Positions 36,786 to 45,156 of a DNA stretch of 64,000 bases are shown here, piece after piece (positions within the stretch are counted from its first letter, which is position 1; each line of letters starts with the position of its first letter). Below the pieces are notes generated by a model. The model was not told the DNA's origin. It made no database searches and worked only from the letters and a program-made list of their open reading frames with translations. A program made the translations under genes and the position numbers. The stretch comes from Fontibacillus phaseoli. GTDB taxonomy: Bacteria; Bacillota; Bacilli; Paenibacillales; Paenibacillaceae. The stretch is taken from the NCBI RefSeq assembly GCF_003337355.1, contig NZ_QPJW01000002.1, positions 539,537 through 603,536 of the forward strand. Reading direction: 5' to 3'.

Positions 36786-36815
36786 CAACAAAAAGACCCT
36801 TTCGGGTCTCTTTGC
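36786..36815 (-). terminator. Terminator of the YtxH gene
   Basis: AGACCC/GGGTCT stem with a TTTC loop, followed on the minus strand by TTTTTGTT. Confidence 0.75.
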
Positions 36816-36830
36816 GCCTCAATATCCAAA

Positions 36831-37289
36831 TTACAATTTTTCTTCCGTGTCCGTATCCGCTGCCGGGACGATATCCTCAGCAGAAGGACTTCCGGCGTCG
36901 GATTTTTCGGCTGGGGCTGCTTCAAGCGCCGTTTCTTCCGCTACGCCGATAACAGCCGTTTCTTCAGGAGCAGATGCCTCTTCTTCCCCAAAGGAAGAAA
37001 TCAGCACTTCCTTGTCATCGGCTTCCGTATTCCCTTTGGCCCCCCGCCATGCCTGGAAATCGTTCACCAGGCCCTCAGCCGTTTCCTTTACCTTGCCGGC
37101 CAGTTGGCTGCTCTGTTCGCTGACTTTCCCGGCTACTTCCTGCGTTTTCTCCCCTACCTGACGTGCACCATCGGCGATATCCTTACGCAGCTCGCGTCCG
37201 GGTTTCGGAGCAAACAGCAGCGCTGTCACCGAACCTACGATCGTACCGATGGCGGCACCCCAAATCCAACCTTTATTCCCTTTACCCAC
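36831..37289 (-). CDS. YtxH-domain protein
   Basis: 152 residues. An N-terminal membrane helix (~7-27) with WGAAIGTIVGSVTALLFAPKPG and RELRKDI is the YtxH signature; the middle is amphipathic with repeated (A)GKVxE segments, and the last ~60 residues are acidic and Ala-rich. GTG start at 37289 with AAGGAG 9 nt upstream. YtxH proteins belong to the general stress response in Bacillus. Confidence 0.85.
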   Translation of the reverse strand: MGKGNKGWIWGAAIGTIVGSVTALLFAPKPGRELRKDIADGARQVGEKTQEVAGKVSEQSSQLAGKVKETAEGLVNDFQAWRGAKGNTEADDKEVLISSFGEEEASAPEETAVIGVAEETALEAAPAEKSDAGSPSAEDIVPAADTDTEEKL

Positions 37290-37442
37290 GTTTCATCTCT
37301 CCTTGTCAGGCATATGCCGCGATCAACATGTCGGGAACAGAATCCCTATCACTTTAATCAGGGCGAATGCCTATATCGTTAATATATTATAAGCAAAACG
37401 GGCTTATCCCGTCACACTTCTCAGCAAAAAAATTGGCGACTG

Positions 37443-37871
37443 TCATGACGCGATTCCTTCCTTATCCAAATACTCCCTCACGCGGCGGGAAAAATCGTCC
37501 AGAACCTGCGGAAGGCGTCCGGCCAGAGCATGATTTCCGCTTCGGTCCCAGTCAAAATACTCCTGAACCAGCGGTTTACGCAACCGGACCAGTTCGGTCA
37601 GCACCTGAAACAGGCCGTCATCGATTACTTTCTCATCATGCATGATTTCTACGATATCCTCGTAGCTGCTGGCATCACGCATAATAAACCCGTCAATCAA
37701 GTAGCTCCCCACATCCGTCACGATTTCAATCGCCAAATGAAGCGCCCTTTCTTCGGCATAACGCTCAAGCAATGCAGCTTCACCATTTGATCCGGCAGCC
37801 TCAAGGATTTGTACCACCTCGGGAAGCACGTTCAGCCGGCGTTCGATTTGTTCCCGGTTTACATAGTACAT
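37443..37871 (-). CDS. DUF86/HepT-like protein
   Basis: 142 residues, all-helical, matching the DUF86 family that contains the HepT toxin. In toxins the RX4-6HXY active motif sits near the C-terminal third; here that stretch reads RKPLVQEYFD with Gln where His is expected. No MNT antitoxin gene is adjacent. It may be a housekeeping YutE-type relative rather than a toxin. ATG at 37871 preferred to the GTG just before. Confidence 0.78.
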   Translation of the reverse strand: MYYVNREQIERRLNVLPEVVQILEAAGSNGEAALLERYAEERALHLAIEIVTDVGSYLIDGFIMRDASSYEDIVEIMHDEKVIDDGLFQVLTELVRLRKPLVQEYFDWDRSGNHALAGRLPQVLDDFSRRVREYLDKEGIAS

Positions 37872-37891
37872 CACGTTCTCTCCCGCTCTTA

Positions 37892-38179
37892 TTAGAATTC
37901 GAAATCGACTGCAACCTGGCTTTCACGGACTTGGGACATATGCTCGATCACTTTCTTGTGCTCGGGATGGACCTGATACCCTTCGAGATCGTCGAGAGAA
38001 TCGAAGGTTGCCACCAGGGCGATATCGTAGGAACGGGCGGATTTGACCACGTCGATCCCCACTTCCAGTTCCTTGAGCTGCTCTACTTTGCCTTGTAAAC
38101 CTCTCAGCACTCCCGCCGTAATTCCAATGCTTTCCGGCGACGAGTCCTTCAATTTAAACAACACGATATGCTTAATCAT
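37892..38179 (-). CDS. Dabb-domain (stress-responsive A/B barrel) protein
   Basis: 95 residues, MIKHIVLFKLKDSSPESI at the start and a VHPEHKKVIEHM helix typical of the Dabb dimeric barrel fold. AAGGAGAG precedes the ATG. It lies 20 bp before the HepT-like gene and may be cotranscribed. Function unknown. Confidence 0.85.
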   Translation of the reverse strand: MIKHIVLFKLKDSSPESIGITAGVLRGLQGKVEQLKELEVGIDVVKSARSYDIALVATFDSLDDLEGYQVHPEHKKVIEHMSQVRESQVAVDFEF

Positions 38180-38329
38180 TCCGCAATCTCTCCTTCAACG
38201 TTAGTAGCCTAACCGGCTTTTGGCATGTCCAGATTCTCTAAACAAAATATATCATAACGGCAAGATGCAAGAAAGGAAGCATTTGGAGAAAAGCTCTTAT
38301 TTGCTATCAGAACAGATGATCCATACCAT

Positions 38330-38368
38330 AAAAAAAGCAGCCGGAGCGTTCCGGCCGCCTTGCTGCTT
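38330..38368 (-). terminator. Terminator of the GH4 gene
   Basis: AAGCAGC/GCTGCTT outer stem with an inner CCGG/CCGG pair, then a run of T on the minus strand. Confidence 0.75.
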
Positions 38369-38398
38369 GGATTACGGCAGATGATTAGTTCAAAAGGA

Positions 38399-39706
38399 TC
38401 ATGCAAAAAAGTTGGGGAGGTATTTCCGGTGAGCTTCCAGCATCTCGTCCAGCAGCATTTTGGCCGTGGAAACCGAAGGCACCAGAGGATGATGAACCAT
38501 TGCCTGCAGGGCAAGCCCCCGGTCGCCGCTGACCGCGGCGTCGATCGCCAAGCTTTCGTAAGTTTTAACCGCATGCAGCAGACCCTTGATTTGCTGCGGA
38601 ACATGCTTTGGAGCAAGCGGGATCGGACCTGCTGAAGTGACGACGCAGTTGATTTCAATGCTGGCATCTTCCGGGAGAAAATCATAGATCCCGTCATTCG
38701 GTACGTTCAGGGTTTGAATATCGTTCCGACCCAGATATAGCGACTGCATTAATTGAACCGCGGCCTCGGAGTAAAATGCGCCGCCCCGCTGCTCGAGCTG
38801 CTTCGGCTTTTCTTCCAGGGACTCGTCGGCATAAAGCTCGAACAATTCTTTTTCCACGCGGCTAACGACATCGGCACGGGTCCCGTCCTTTTCGAGCGAC
38901 GCCTTTTCTTCTTCAAGCATTTCGGACGTCATATAGTAGTATTTTAAATAGTAAGTCGGAATCGAAACCAGCGACTGTAAAAACTCGGGGTCCCATCCCA
39001 AAGTGGGCACATTTTTGGCGGTGTATTCGCCTTTGCCCATCAGAAGTTCCGGCAATCTCTCTTTGCCGTCAACCAGCGCCGATGTCACCCAGTGTAAATG
39101 ATTGATTCCGACGAATTCAGGCAGCACTCTGCTCTCCGGCGTTCGGTAGGCTTCTGCCAAAAATTTCTTGAAGTTGATGGGGGAATTGCACAATCCGACG
39201 GTTTTCACCCGGGAATATTTGATTACCGCCTCCGTAACCATTCCGGCCGGATTCGTGAAATTCAGCATCCAGGCGTTCGGGGCGAGTTCTTCGATATCAC
39301 GGCAAATATCCAGAATGACCGGAATGGTACGCAGCGCTTTAAACATGCCGCCCGGACCTGTCGTTTCCTGGCCGATGACACTGTGAGAGATCGGAATATG
39401 CTCATCCAGCTTTCGGGCTTCCAATTGTCCCACGCGCATCTGAGTCGTAACAAAGTCCGCTCCCCGAATCGCCGTACGCCGATCCATCGTCAGATGAACC
39501 TCCATCGGAATCCCCGATTTTTTCACCATTCGTTTGGCCAAATTCCCGACGGTTTCAAGCTTTTGTCTTCCTTCTTCGATGTCGACCAGCCACAGTTCGG
39601 AAACCGGCATATCCCCGTAACCTTTGATTAATCCTTCAACCAGCTCGGGCGTATAAGAAGAGCCTCCGCCAATGACCGCGATTTTGATACTCCGTTGCTC
39701 TTTCAT
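38399..39706 (-). CDS. GH4 6-phospho-glycosidase (6-phospho-beta-glucosidase type)
   Basis: 435 residues. An NAD- and Mn-dependent GH4 enzyme: VIGGGSSYTPELVEG (~11-25, NAD-binding), DRRTAIRGADFV, NFTNPAGM, GLCNSPIN (metal-binding Cys) and GINHLHW (metal-binding His). The CNSP motif is the form found in phospho-beta-glucosidases such as LicH/CelF. The ATG at 39706 overlaps the stop of the kinase gene (TGATG), so translation is coupled. It would cleave sugars already phosphorylated at C6. Confidence 0.9.
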   Translation of the reverse strand: MKEQRSIKIAVIGGGSSYTPELVEGLIKGYGDMPVSELWLVDIEEGRQKLETVGNLAKRMVKKSGIPMEVHLTMDRRTAIRGADFVTTQMRVGQLEARKLDEHIPISHSVIGQETTGPGGMFKALRTIPVILDICRDIEELAPNAWMLNFTNPAGMVTEAVIKYSRVKTVGLCNSPINFKKFLAEAYRTPESRVLPEFVGINHLHWVTSALVDGKERLPELLMGKGEYTAKNVPTLGWDPEFLQSLVSIPTYYLKYYYMTSEMLEEEKASLEKDGTRADVVSRVEKELFELYADESLEEKPKQLEQRGGAFYSEAAVQLMQSLYLGRNDIQTLNVPNDGIYDFLPEDASIEINCVVTSAGPIPLAPKHVPQQIKGLLHAVKTYESLAIDAAVSGDRGLALQAMVHHPLVPSVSTAKMLLDEMLEAHRKYLPNFFA

Positions 39707-40695
39707 CACTTCGCATCCCCTTTCAAATCGTCAAATGAAACCTTTTTTAGATTTTGCATGACCACGGGCTCCGCCTGAACCCCGGCTTGGTCCATGGCGC
39801 TAAGCACGGCCCCGGCTACGGGTTCCATGGTAATCCTGGCAATCCTGGCATTGGGGGCGGTTTGTAGCACTCTCTTTTCAAGCGCATCCTGCATGATGCC
39901 CGGCACGCTTTTTGCCAGCACGCTTCCGCCCAATACGACATCGAACTGTTCCTGCTCCATTCCTAGCCGCTTGATTAATGCCGCCGCCGCATTGCCAAGC
40001 TCCATCCCCTGTTCGGCTAGAATGCCTACGGCCACTTCGTCTCCTTGGCTTGCCGCCCGGAACATCAGCTCGGCCACATGCAAAGGCGGGGTATATCCTT
40101 CATCCAGAGCCGCATCCAGCATCTCGGGAACACTTGCGAACCCCGTCGCCTCCAACACCATGTCATGAAGCAGAGTAGGCCTTCCGCGGCCATCCCAAGC
40201 ACGGATCGCCGAGCGGAAAACAAAATTAGCCATATCCCGTCCGGATCCCTGCCCGTCTCCGAATAAATAGCCAAATCCCCCGTACTGAACCTCTTCTCCA
40301 GCCCGGTTTCTTGCAGCCGCGTTGAATCCGGTACCACTGATGACAACGGCTCCGTAAGAACGGTCCGTACCGGCGCGCATGGCGATCATGGTATCGCAGG
40401 CGATGGCATGTCTGGGAAACCCAAGCCTGGCGATCATCGGGCGCAGGATTCGGTAATCCGGTTCCCGGTCCGCTCCGGCAAGCCCGAAATAGGCTGACGT
40501 AACCTCATCCGGTTTAAGTCCTGCCTCCCGGAGCGCGCTTAAGCACGCTAATGCTATATTATTCTCCGCATCCAATGGATTGGTCTGATGATTTCCGTTG
40601 CCGGTCACTCCCCTTCCAAGGGTTTCCCCTTTGGCGTTCACGATTAAGCAATAGGTTTTGCTTCCTCCGGCATCTACACCCAAATAATAATTCAT
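39706..40695 (-). CDS. BadF/BadG-type sugar kinase (N-acetylglucosamine kinase family)
   Basis: 329 residues with an ASKHA ATPase fold: LGVDAGGSKTYCLIV (~5-19, phosphate 1), GLAGADRE (~72), ACDTMIAMRAGT and VISGTGFNAAARN (~118, phosphate 2), GGFGYLFGDGQGSG (~138). The family is that of N-acetylglucosamine kinase. GGAGGAG precedes the ATG. Coupled to the GH4 gene, it probably phosphorylates the glycoside that GH4 then splits. Confidence 0.85.
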   Translation of the reverse strand: MNYYLGVDAGGSKTYCLIVNAKGETLGRGVTGNGNHQTNPLDAENNIALACLSALREAGLKPDEVTSAYFGLAGADREPDYRILRPMIARLGFPRHAIACDTMIAMRAGTDRSYGAVVISGTGFNAAARNRAGEEVQYGGFGYLFGDGQGSGRDMANFVFRSAIRAWDGRGRPTLLHDMVLEATGFASVPEMLDAALDEGYTPPLHVAELMFRAASQGDEVAVGILAEQGMELGNAAAALIKRLGMEQEQFDVVLGGSVLAKSVPGIMQDALEKRVLQTAPNARIARITMEPVAGAVLSAMDQAGVQAEPVVMQNLKKVSFDDLKGDAK

Positions 40696-40727
40696 CCCGC
40701 ATCACTCCTCCTTTACCAGCATACAAA

Positions 40728-40760
40728 AAGAGCTATCGCAATTCTTCTGCAATAGCCCTT
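40728..40760 (-). terminator. Hairpin between the AraC and kinase genes
   Basis: A 12-bp stem with two G-T pairs, followed by TTTTTG on the minus strand. It could end the AraC transcript or attenuate read-through into the kinase gene. Confidence 0.55.
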
Positions 40761-40770
40761 AAAAGTAATA

Positions 40771-41682
40771 CTATTTTACTGTTTTGAGGTTTTCCCCTTC
40801 ATTTCCTCCGCGCAGCCTTCTTCTTAAGGCACTTGGCGATATCCCTACATGATGAAGAAAGAGACGGTTAAAGTTGGACAAGTTGCGAAACCCGCAGGAT
40901 TCGGCAATTTCAAGGATGCTTAGTCCTTCCTGCTCCAACAGCGAGACGGCGTATTCAAGCCGGAGCTGCACCAAGTAGTTCATTGGTGACGTTCCGGCGA
41001 TTTGGCTGAACAGAGCGCTGAAACGCGAAGGGCTTAAATGGACGAGACCGGCAAGCTGATTCAATGTCCAAGGCTCGGCCAGGCTCGAATCCATCTTTTG
41101 TATCACCTCGCGGATTTGCTCCAGGTGCTTCGCGCTAACCCGGCCCGAATCACCTTGTTCTGCCCGGAAACGGCGATTAATTTCGGTCAGGAATAACAGC
41201 AAAAGACCCCGGATCGCCGAGATATAGGACGGCTGCACCAATTCGAATTCCCGAAACATGTCCTTAATATACTCTCCCAACAAGGAAGCGGAAGGATGCT
41301 TATGAGAAATCCGGTTCGGAAACTCCCTCCCGGTATGGCGAAAAGGCATTAATATATCGTGATCATATCTTTGCTCCGCCCCAAGCAAGGCTGGTTCAAA
41401 CATCACGATTACCATTTCCAGGTTTTTGCCTTCATAAGCGCGGTGCAAGTCCTGGGAGTCGATCAGGAATAAGTCCCCCTGCTCAAAGTGATACTCCTTG
41501 CCGTTAATCACGTAGATGCCGCTGCCGCTGGATATCCAGTTGATCTCAAGCGCCCGGTGCCAGTGCAGCCGTTGAAAGGAAGGAGACACCCCCCTTGAGC
41601 TTGAAATCGAGAATGGAAATCGCGGGGGCAACTTTATTTTGTCCGGTTGAATATGCAGCGAAGAAGAAATTGTGGGTTTCAC
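40771..41682 (-). CDS. AraC-family transcriptional regulator
   Basis: 303 residues. N-terminal cupin-like sensor (HWHRALEINWI, GDLFLIDSQDLH) and a C-terminal double HTH (~200-295: NQLAGLVHLSPSRFSALFSQ and LEIAESCGFRNLSNFNRLF). The start is a GTG at 41682 with GGGAGG 8 nt upstream; a longer frame to 41772 lacks one. Upstream of the kinase/GH4 pair in the same direction, so probably their activator. Confidence 0.9.
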   Translation of the reverse strand: MKPTISSSLHIQPDKIKLPPRFPFSISSSRGVSPSFQRLHWHRALEINWISSGSGIYVINGKEYHFEQGDLFLIDSQDLHRAYEGKNLEMVIVMFEPALLGAEQRYDHDILMPFRHTGREFPNRISHKHPSASLLGEYIKDMFREFELVQPSYISAIRGLLLLFLTEINRRFRAEQGDSGRVSAKHLEQIREVIQKMDSSLAEPWTLNQLAGLVHLSPSRFSALFSQIAGTSPMNYLVQLRLEYAVSLLEQEGLSILEIAESCGFRNLSNFNRLFLHHVGISPSALRRRLRGGNEGENLKTVK

Positions 41683-41919
41683 CTTATATCCCTCCCAAGA
41701 TATGACCGATAGGCGACAAGTTGCAACGTAATCATATATTCTTATTGAACCATACCGTACAAGTCGGCACAATAGAGGCTCTAACCCTCGGGAAAATATC
41801 CCGTTCCGCCGGTATCCCTCGGTTGTCCAATCCCTATGAAACTATCAAACATATCATATATTGTCTTCGGATGATTAGAAACCGGAGATAGAATAAGCAA
41901 CCATGAGGAGGTGAAAATT

Positions 41920-42228
41920 ATGAGAGTATTACAATTCCTGTTGAACGCCCCTATCCGCAGGCGGATTAGAACACTCCAGGCCAAGCTTGAACTATTGGCA
42001 AACCGCGTGGAACAATTAGAACTTACCTTGGAAGCCTCCGGATTCCCGGACATCGAGACTAGAGAGAAACTGTACATGTCCATGGGTAAACCCCTAACCG
42101 TATTGGTCGGCGATTCCGTTATTCAGGGAACTTTATTTTCGATTCTGAATGAATCTCTCGAATTGCGCGACGATTCCGGGCAGCTTGTCATGATTCCTCT
42201 CCCTAGAATTACCGCCATTCGCTTCTAA
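41920..42228 (+). CDS. Hypothetical protein with Sm-like C-terminal region
   Basis: 102 residues. ATG at 41920 with GAGGAGG 8 nt upstream. A basic/helical N-terminal half (coiled-coil-like RTLQAKLELLANRVEQLELT) is followed by GKPLTVLVGDSVIQGTLFS and LVMIPLPRITAI, the beta pattern of DUF2642/LSM-type domains in spore-forming bacteria. Function unknown. Confidence 0.6.
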   Translation: MRVLQFLLNAPIRRRIRTLQAKLELLANRVEQLELTLEASGFPDIETREKLYMSMGKPLTVLVGDSVIQGTLFSILNESLELRDDSGQLVMIPLPRITAIRF

Positions 42229-42243
42229 CTGCAGACTGTTTTT

Positions 42244-42276
42244 ATATCCGGTAATGTTTTCCGGATATTTTTTTTA
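42244..42276 (+). terminator. Terminator before the tRNA genes
   Basis: ATATCCGG and CCGGATAT with a long T run. Confidence 0.8.
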
Positions 42277-42284
42277 CAAAGCCC

Positions 42285-42313
42285 TTGACATCCAGCAAGC
42301 ATTTTTATAAAAT
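42285..42313 (+). promoter_or_regulatory. Promoter of the tRNA pair
   Basis: A perfect TTGACA (42285-42290), 17-bp spacer and TAAAAT (42308-42313), 15 bp before the tRNA-Ala gene. Confidence 0.8.
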
Positions 42314-42328
42314 AAAATAGTCGCTCAC

Positions 42329-42404
42329 GGGGCCTTAGCTCAGCTGGGAGAGCGCATCGCTGGCAGCGATGAGGTCAGGGGTTCGATCCCCCTAGGCTCC
42401 ACCA
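42329..42404 (+). tRNA. tRNA-Ala (anticodon GGC)
   Basis: Cloverleaf readable: acceptor GGGGCCT with AGGCTCC, D arm GCTC/GAGC, anticodon loop CTGGCAG, T arm with GTTCGAT, and encoded ACCA end. Confidence 0.95.
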
Positions 42405-42417
42405 AACTACTTCTTAT

Positions 42418-42490
42418 GGATCGTTAGCTCAGTTGGTAGAGCATTCGACTCTTAATCGACAGGTCCAGGGTTCGAGCCCCTGACGATCCA
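42418..42490 (+). tRNA. tRNA-Lys (anticodon CTT)
   Basis: Acceptor GGATCGT pairs with ACGATCC; the anticodon loop is CTCTTAA, giving CTT. The CCA end is not encoded, unlike in the neighbouring tRNA-Ala. Confidence 0.93.
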
Positions 42491-42496
42491 TAACCA

Positions 42497-42520
42497 AAAC
42501 GGCAGAGATGCCGTTTTTTT
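42497..42520 (+). terminator. Terminator of the tRNA operon
   Basis: AAACGGCA and TGCCGTTT around GAGA, then a T run. Confidence 0.85.
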
Positions 42521-42639
42521 GTTGTCTTTTTCCTGGATTGTTCGCGCTGCCCATTCGGCGATCTCCATTCGTTTCCGCATAACCTGAAGAAGAGAGCTTT
42601 CGCTTCCCTCCTCAATCTTTCCGACGATCAGGCTTGATT

Positions 42640-43623
42640 CTAAAGATCATAAGGCTCGATCGTTTGAATCGTTCCATCTTCGTTGTATTTTAGCTCGGTA
42701 TATTTTACGCTGCGTTTATTGTCAGCGCCGCCCGACAAGGAACTGTCATGGTAGAATAGATACCATTTCTCTTTGAACTGGACGATGGAGTGATGGGTGG
42801 TCCAACCGATGACGGGGTTAAGAATCGTTCCTTGGTAGACGAAAGGGCCCAGCGGATTTTGGCTGGTGGCGTAGACGATCTTATGCGTCGAGCCGGTAGA
42901 ATAAGATAAGTAATAGCTCCCGTTATATTTATGAACCCACGGACCTTCGAAATATCGTCTCTCTTCGTCTCCCGCCAATATCGGATGGCCCTCTTTGTCC
43001 ACGATCGAGATTTCTTTGGGTTGATCCTTGAAGGTTAACATGTCGTCGCTTAATTCAGCCACGAAGGGGCCAAGTGCCGGTTCATTGGCGGCTGGGCCTT
43101 CCGCATCGGGCATAAAGGTTCCCGTCTGCCACTTCTCGAGCTGACCTCCCCAGAGCCCGCCGAAATAGATGTAAGCCCTTTCGTCATGGTCTACGAAAAC
43201 GGCCGGGTCGATACTAAAGCTGCCCGGGATGTAATTCGGCTCAGGTTTGAAAGGTCCGGTAGGAGATGAACCGGTGGCTACTCCAAGACGGAAAATATCG
43301 TCCTGATCCCTTGCCGGGAAGAACAGATAATACTTCTCGTTCTTGAATGCCGCATCCGGTGCCCACAATTGCTGCTTCGCCCACGGAATATCTCTCAAAT
43401 GCAGGGCTTCTCCATGGTCTACGCAAACCGCACCTTCTTCATCCATGGAGAGGATATGATAATCTTCCATATCGTATTGGTCGCCATTGTCGTTCGACTC
43501 CATCACATGATCAAGGTCATGGGAAGGGTAAATATAAATTTTTCCTTCGAATACATGCGCGGAAGGATCTGCGGTATAGATATGAGTTACTAAAGGCTCA
43601 TTAAACTTTGCGGGTTTTGTCAC
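42640..43623 (-). CDS. GH43 glycoside hydrolase
   Basis: 327 residues, one five-bladed beta-propeller. Catalytic triad visible: base Asp in YTADPSAHVFEG (~18), pKa-tuning Asp in SIDPAVFVD and acid Glu in YFEGPWVHK. No signal peptide, so it acts in the cytoplasm on imported arabinoxylan-type oligosaccharides (beta-xylosidase or arabinofuranosidase; undecided). GTG start at 43623 with TAGGAGG 7 nt upstream; the longer frame to 43680 overlaps that site. Confidence 0.9.
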   Translation of the reverse strand: MTKPAKFNEPLVTHIYTADPSAHVFEGKIYIYPSHDLDHVMESNDNGDQYDMEDYHILSMDEEGAVCVDHGEALHLRDIPWAKQQLWAPDAAFKNEKYYLFFPARDQDDIFRLGVATGSSPTGPFKPEPNYIPGSFSIDPAVFVDHDERAYIYFGGLWGGQLEKWQTGTFMPDAEGPAANEPALGPFVAELSDDMLTFKDQPKEISIVDKEGHPILAGDEERRYFEGPWVHKYNGSYYLSYSTGSTHKIVYATSQNPLGPFVYQGTILNPVIGWTTHHSIVQFKEKWYLFYHDSSLSGGADNKRSVKYTELKYNEDGTIQTIEPYDL

Positions 43624-43776
43624 GTCATTTCCTCCTAATATTGTCGAAATGCCTGCCTCCTTCTCCATCCTATCAAACAAACCCGGGTCAGTGAATGCTC
43701 GAAAGTATAGATGATATCCAAAAAACTTTACATGTTCCCGCCCGATTTGTTGCGGATCATCTCGATAACTAATTCA

Positions 43777-43798
43777 TGTACTTTGATATGAAAGTACA
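43777..43798. promoter_or_regulatory. Palindrome between GH43 and AlkZ-like genes
   Basis: TGTACTTT and AAAGTACA separated by 6 bp in the 334-bp divergent gap. A TGACA/TGTCA pair at 43834-43849 lies nearer the rightward gene. Either may be an operator. Confidence 0.55.
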
Positions 43799-43957
43799 AT
43801 ATCACCGATCCCATTCAAACCTCGGCAAAACCTTGACACTAGGTTGTCAGGGTGTTTCCTTTACAATAAAAATAAATGAACCCTGAGACCTTCGGATTCG
43901 GGGCTATCTTCACCTTTTAATGATATTAGGTCTATATTACTTTCAGGAGGCTTGATT

Positions 43958-45142
43958 ATGTCCGATTTGCCTAGCAATCTGCCATCGCCAGCCAGAGACT
44001 TCGATTCCTGCGGTGTACCTGGCGCTATCCTAGATATACGAACGCTAAACCGTTCGCTGCTGGCCAGGCAAATGCTGCTACAGCGTGAACGGATTACGCC
44101 TTTAGATGCTATCGAACGGCTTGTCGGCATGCAAGCTCAAGCACCGAACGCGCCCTACTTCGGCTTGTGGGCGCGACTGGAAAGCTTTCGCCAGGATGAG
44201 CTGTCCCGGCTCCTCCGGGACAAGCAGGCCGTGCGACTAGCGCTTATGAGATCCACGCTTCACCTGGTCTCCGCCCGCGATGCGCTGCGGCTGCGCCCCT
44301 GGGTGCAGCCTGTCCTCGACCGCGGGCTCAAGGGCAGCTTCGGCCGGCAGCTTGCGGGCTTGGACGCCGACGCGGTCGCCGCGGCTGGCCGTACGCTCAT
44401 GAAGCGGCAGCCGATGACCTTCAGCGAGCTAGGCGGAGAGCTAGCCGAGCTCTGGCCTGAGCGCGATCCTGATGCGCTCGCGGCGCTCGTCCGCACCCGC
44501 CTGCCGCTGGTTCAACTACCGCCGCGCGGACTCTGGGGCGAGAGCGGCCAGGCCCGGCACACGACGGCGGGGGTGTGGCTTGGCGGGCATCAGGCCGAAG
44601 CCGGAACGACGACCGAAGATGAGGAAGACTCCTTCCTGCTTCGGTATTTGGCTGCGTTCGGCCCCGCTTCGATCAAGGACATGCAAACCTGGTCCGGCCT
44701 GACCCGGCTTATCAGGAGCGTACAAAGGCTCCGCCCTTGCCTAGCCGTTTTCCGCGATGAAAACGGCACCGAGCTGTTCGATCTGCCCGATGCCCCGAGG
44801 CCGGGTCCGGAAACTCCCGCACCGGCGCGATTTCTAGGCGAGTACGACAATATCCTGCTGTCGCATGCCGACCGGCGGAGAATCATCAGTGAGGCGAATT
44901 ACCGGCATGTATTCACCAAGAACGGAATCATCCGGCCCACCATACTGCTTGACGGATTCGCAGCGGGAATCTGGAAACTGGAAGCCAAACGAAGCACCGC
45001 AACCTTAGTGGTTGATCCCCTCAGAAAGCTTGCAGAAGATGAATCGGAAGCGCTGCATCGGGAGGGAACCTTGCTCGTTGATTTTGCCGCGCCGGAATGC
45101 AATTCCATCGATATCAGGATAAATCCGGCACTGGATCGATAG
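43958..45142 (+). CDS. AlkZ-like winged-helix DNA glycosylase family protein
   Basis: 394 residues of the HTH_42 family. GMQAQAPNAPYFGLWAR (~57-73) contains the QxQ motif (Gln59, Gln61) that is catalytic in AlkZ, a glycosylase that unhooks interstrand crosslinks. LMRSTLHLVSARD (~95) and a C-terminal FLGEYDNILLSH region are typical. ATG at 43958 with AGGAGG 7 nt upstream. No biosynthetic cluster for a crosslinking agent is nearby, so a general repair role is more likely than self-resistance. Confidence 0.85.
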   Translation: MSDLPSNLPSPARDFDSCGVPGAILDIRTLNRSLLARQMLLQRERITPLDAIERLVGMQAQAPNAPYFGLWARLESFRQDELSRLLRDKQAVRLALMRSTLHLVSARDALRLRPWVQPVLDRGLKGSFGRQLAGLDADAVAAAGRTLMKRQPMTFSELGGELAELWPERDPDALAALVRTRLPLVQLPPRGLWGESGQARHTTAGVWLGGHQAEAGTTTEDEEDSFLLRYLAAFGPASIKDMQTWSGLTRLIRSVQRLRPCLAVFRDENGTELFDLPDAPRPGPETPAPARFLGEYDNILLSHADRRRIISEANYRHVFTKNGIIRPTILLDGFAAGIWKLEAKRSTATLVVDPLRKLAEDESEALHREGTLLVDFAAPECNSIDIRINPALDR

Positions 45143-45156
45143 TGTTTAAGATGCCG

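Noticed and set aside
37443-38179. Toxin-antitoxin pair of HepT-like and Dabb genes
   Set aside because: Dabb proteins are not known antitoxins, and the toxin motif is altered.
43958-45142. Self-resistance glycosylase of an antibiotic cluster
   Set aside because: No biosynthetic genes for a DNA-crosslinking product are within the window.
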